This document shows, piece by piece, positions 5,941 through 6,839 of a stretch of 6,839 nt of DNA. The stretch covers positions 1-6,839 of the forward strand of contig JAESQZ010000059.1 of the NCBI GenBank assembly GCA_016764955.1, given 5' to 3'. The stretch comes from Deltaproteobacteria bacterium (GTDB taxonomy: Bacteria > Myxococcota > UBA727 > JABDBI01). The position numbers and the translations under genes were made by a program. How positions within the stretch are numbered: the first letter of the stretch is position 1; each line of letters begins with the position of its first letter. The notes under the pieces are model-generated. The model saw nothing but the letters and a program-made list of their open reading frames with translations, made no database searches and was not told the origin of the DNA.

Positions 5941-5958
5941 ATGGCGTTTAAACGCTAT
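5941..5958. promoter_or_regulatory. Palindrome in the divergent intergenic region, possible operator
   Basis: GCGTTTAAACGC at 5944-5955 is a perfect 12-bp palindrome. It extends to 18 bp (ATGGCGTTTAAACGCTAT) with one mismatched pair at 5943/5956. It lies 117 bp upstream of the barrel-protein ATG and 97 bp upstream of the kinase ATG. Its size and symmetry fit a dimeric repressor or activator site, but no regulator is known and the call rests on symmetry alone. Confidence 0.35.
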
Positions 5959-5982
5959 CTTGAGATGTTTCTCGGGGCATGT

Positions 5983-6010
5983 GTTTTTTGTGAAAAAACT
6001 TCTCAAAAAA
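5983..6010. other. Phased T6/A6/A6 tracts upstream of the kinase gene
   Basis: T6 (5984-5989), A6 (5993-5998) and A6 (6005-6010) occur at 9-12 bp intervals, close to one helical turn, so intrinsic DNA curvature is likely. The first two tracts also form a 7-bp inverted repeat (GTTTTTT / AAAAAAC, loop GTG, 5983-5999). This could be a curved promoter-upstream element for the kinase gene. No convincing -35/-10 pair is visible next to it. Confidence 0.35.
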
Positions 6011-6037
6011 GGCTGTAAACGATCGCTGTCGCTGGCA

Positions 6038-6044
6038 TAAGGAG
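6038..6044 (+). promoter_or_regulatory. Ribosome binding site of the PfkB kinase gene
   Basis: TAAGGAG is a near-complete anti-16S match ending 10 nt before the ATG at 6055, slightly longer than usual spacing. It supports this start, which also begins the expected N-terminal strand of the kinase (SILVVGSIAFD). Confidence 0.75.
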
Positions 6045-6054
6045 CAATAAGAAG

Positions 6055-6839
6055 ATGAGTATTTTGGTTGTAGGGTCGATTGCCTTTGATTCAGTTGAAA
6101 CTCCCTTTGGGGTTTGTGAGCGCGCTTTAGGTGGTGCTGCGAACTTTTTCTCGATGACAGCGAGTCTTTTTACGAAGGTGCACTTGGTTGGCGTGGTCGG
6201 CGAGGATTTCCCTCGTGATCACCTGAATTTTTTGGAGGATCGTGGGGTTGATATTGGGGGTGTTTTACAAGCGCTTGGTAAGACTTTTCATTGGAAAGGG
6301 TACTATGGCTATGATCTCAACGAAGCACAGACCCTCAAGACAGAACTTAATGTTTTCCAAGATTTTGATCCTAAGCTCTCAGCCAAGCACCAAGAGGCTC
6401 AGACTGTCTTCTTGGCTAATATTGATCCTAGTTTGCAGCTTGATGTTTTGTACCAAGTCAAAGAGCCTAAAATAACGGCCATGGATACGATGAACTTTTG
6501 GATCGAAAGCAAAAATCTTGAACTTAAAGAAGTTGTATCAAAAATAAATATCTTGTTTATTAACGAAGCTGAACTCAGGCAGCTGGCGGGTGAGCGCAAT
6601 ACCTATAAAGCAGCTAGGCAAATACAAGATTTGGGCCCAAAGACCATTGTGGTTAAACGAGGGGAGTATGGGGCGCTTTTATGCCATGAATCAAAGCATT
6701 ATTTTGTGCCGGCTTATCCATTAGAAGATCTCTATGACCCAACTGGGGCGGGAGATACGTTTGCAGCTGGCTTTATGGGGTATTTAGATCGAGCGGGTGA
6801 TTTTTCTTATAAGACTTTAAAAGAAGCGATGGTGATGGG
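6055..6839 (+). CDS. PfkB/ribokinase-family carbohydrate kinase, 3' end outside window
   Basis: Cytoplasmic kinase that phosphorylates a sugar or nucleoside hydroxyl with ATP. The visible 261 residues cover most of a protein usually near 300 residues; the frame is open to the window edge. Features in order are the N-terminal strand SILVVGSIAFDSV (2-14), the substrate-side glycine pair ALGGAANFF (24-32), VGVVGEDFP (45-53), NEAEL (170-174), VKRGEYGAL (200-208) and the PfkB signature 2, DPTGAGDTFAAGF (228-240), with catalytic base D234 and the anion-hole glycines. The GYDLNEAQTLKTELNVF region (85-101) and MDTMNFWI (143-150) recall a subgroup of unassigned sugar kinases that I remember from deltaproteobacteria and Acidobacteria. 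Substrate is unassigned: ribokinase, adenosine kinase and fructokinase all share this fold. It is divergent from the barrel-protein gene across a 230-bp spacer, and the downstream neighbour is not visible. Confidence 0.93.
   Translation, partial: MSILVVGSIAFDSVETPFGVCERALGGAANFFSMTASLFTKVHLVGVVGEDFPRDHLNFLEDRGVDIGGVLQALGKTFHWKGYYGYDLNEAQTLKTELNVFQDFDPKLSAKHQEAQTVFLANIDPSLQLDVLYQVKEPKITAMDTMNFWIESKNLELKEVVSKINILFINEAELRQLAGERNTYKAARQIQDLGPKTIVVKRGEYGALLCHESKHYFVPAYPLEDLYDPTGAGDTFAAGFMGYLDRAGDFSYKTLKEAMVM

Noticed and set aside
5960..5989. Promoter for the kinase gene using TTGAGA at 5960-5965
   Set aside because: The -35 is good, but only T-runs lie at the expected -10 position.
6399..6599. 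Minus-strand open frame inside the kinase gene
   Set aside because: It overlaps conserved PfkB coding sequence and shows no domain or start signal of its own.

Overview
The window suggests a Gram-negative bacterium that lives inside, or in close dependence on, eukaryotic cells. The strongest sign is an intact nucleotide translocase of the Tlc/NTT family (790-2262), a family typical of obligate intracellular bacteria such as Rickettsia and Chlamydia. A signal-peptide-bearing outer-membrane barrel protein supports a Gram-negative envelope. The iron-sulfur reductase and the PfkB-type kinase recall deltaproteobacterial or Bdellovibrio-like proteins, while the palindromic repeats recall those of Rickettsiales and other alphaproteobacteria. 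I therefore do not assign a lineage.

Layout. The window opens inside trpS (tryptophanyl-tRNA synthetase, C-terminal 201 residues, 1-606). A palindromic repeat (611-711) separates it from the nucleotide translocase gene. A second, nested palindrome (2288-2427) follows, then a fatty acid hydroxylase-family membrane enzyme (2482-3060). That gene meets head-on, with stop codons overlapping by 4 bp, a large minus-strand gene for a membrane-bound iron-sulfur reductase of the FadF/EMO type (3057-5060). Upstream of it on the same strand lies an outer-membrane protein gene (5183-5824) that ends in a clear intrinsic terminator (5127-5154). A 230-bp divergent region (5825-6054) with a short palindrome and phased A-tracts leads to a plus-strand PfkB-family sugar kinase cut off by the window end (6055-6839).

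How the genes fit together. They do not form one operon: strands alternate, and terminators or palindromes lie between most of them. Two themes are visible: energy (nucleotide exchange with a host, electron transfer from flavoproteins to quinone) and envelope (hydroxylated lipid, outer-membrane protein). No CRISPR array, RNA gene, insertion sequence or defence system is visible.

The most unusual signal is in the palindromic repeats. The two differences between the arms of the first palindrome pair with each other inside a small arm-local hairpin. In the second palindrome two sequence subtypes are swapped between arms, and one hairpin stem again keeps its pairing through a double change. This is evidence, from few copies, that the small hairpin rather than the long arm-to-arm stem is the unit that is conserved.
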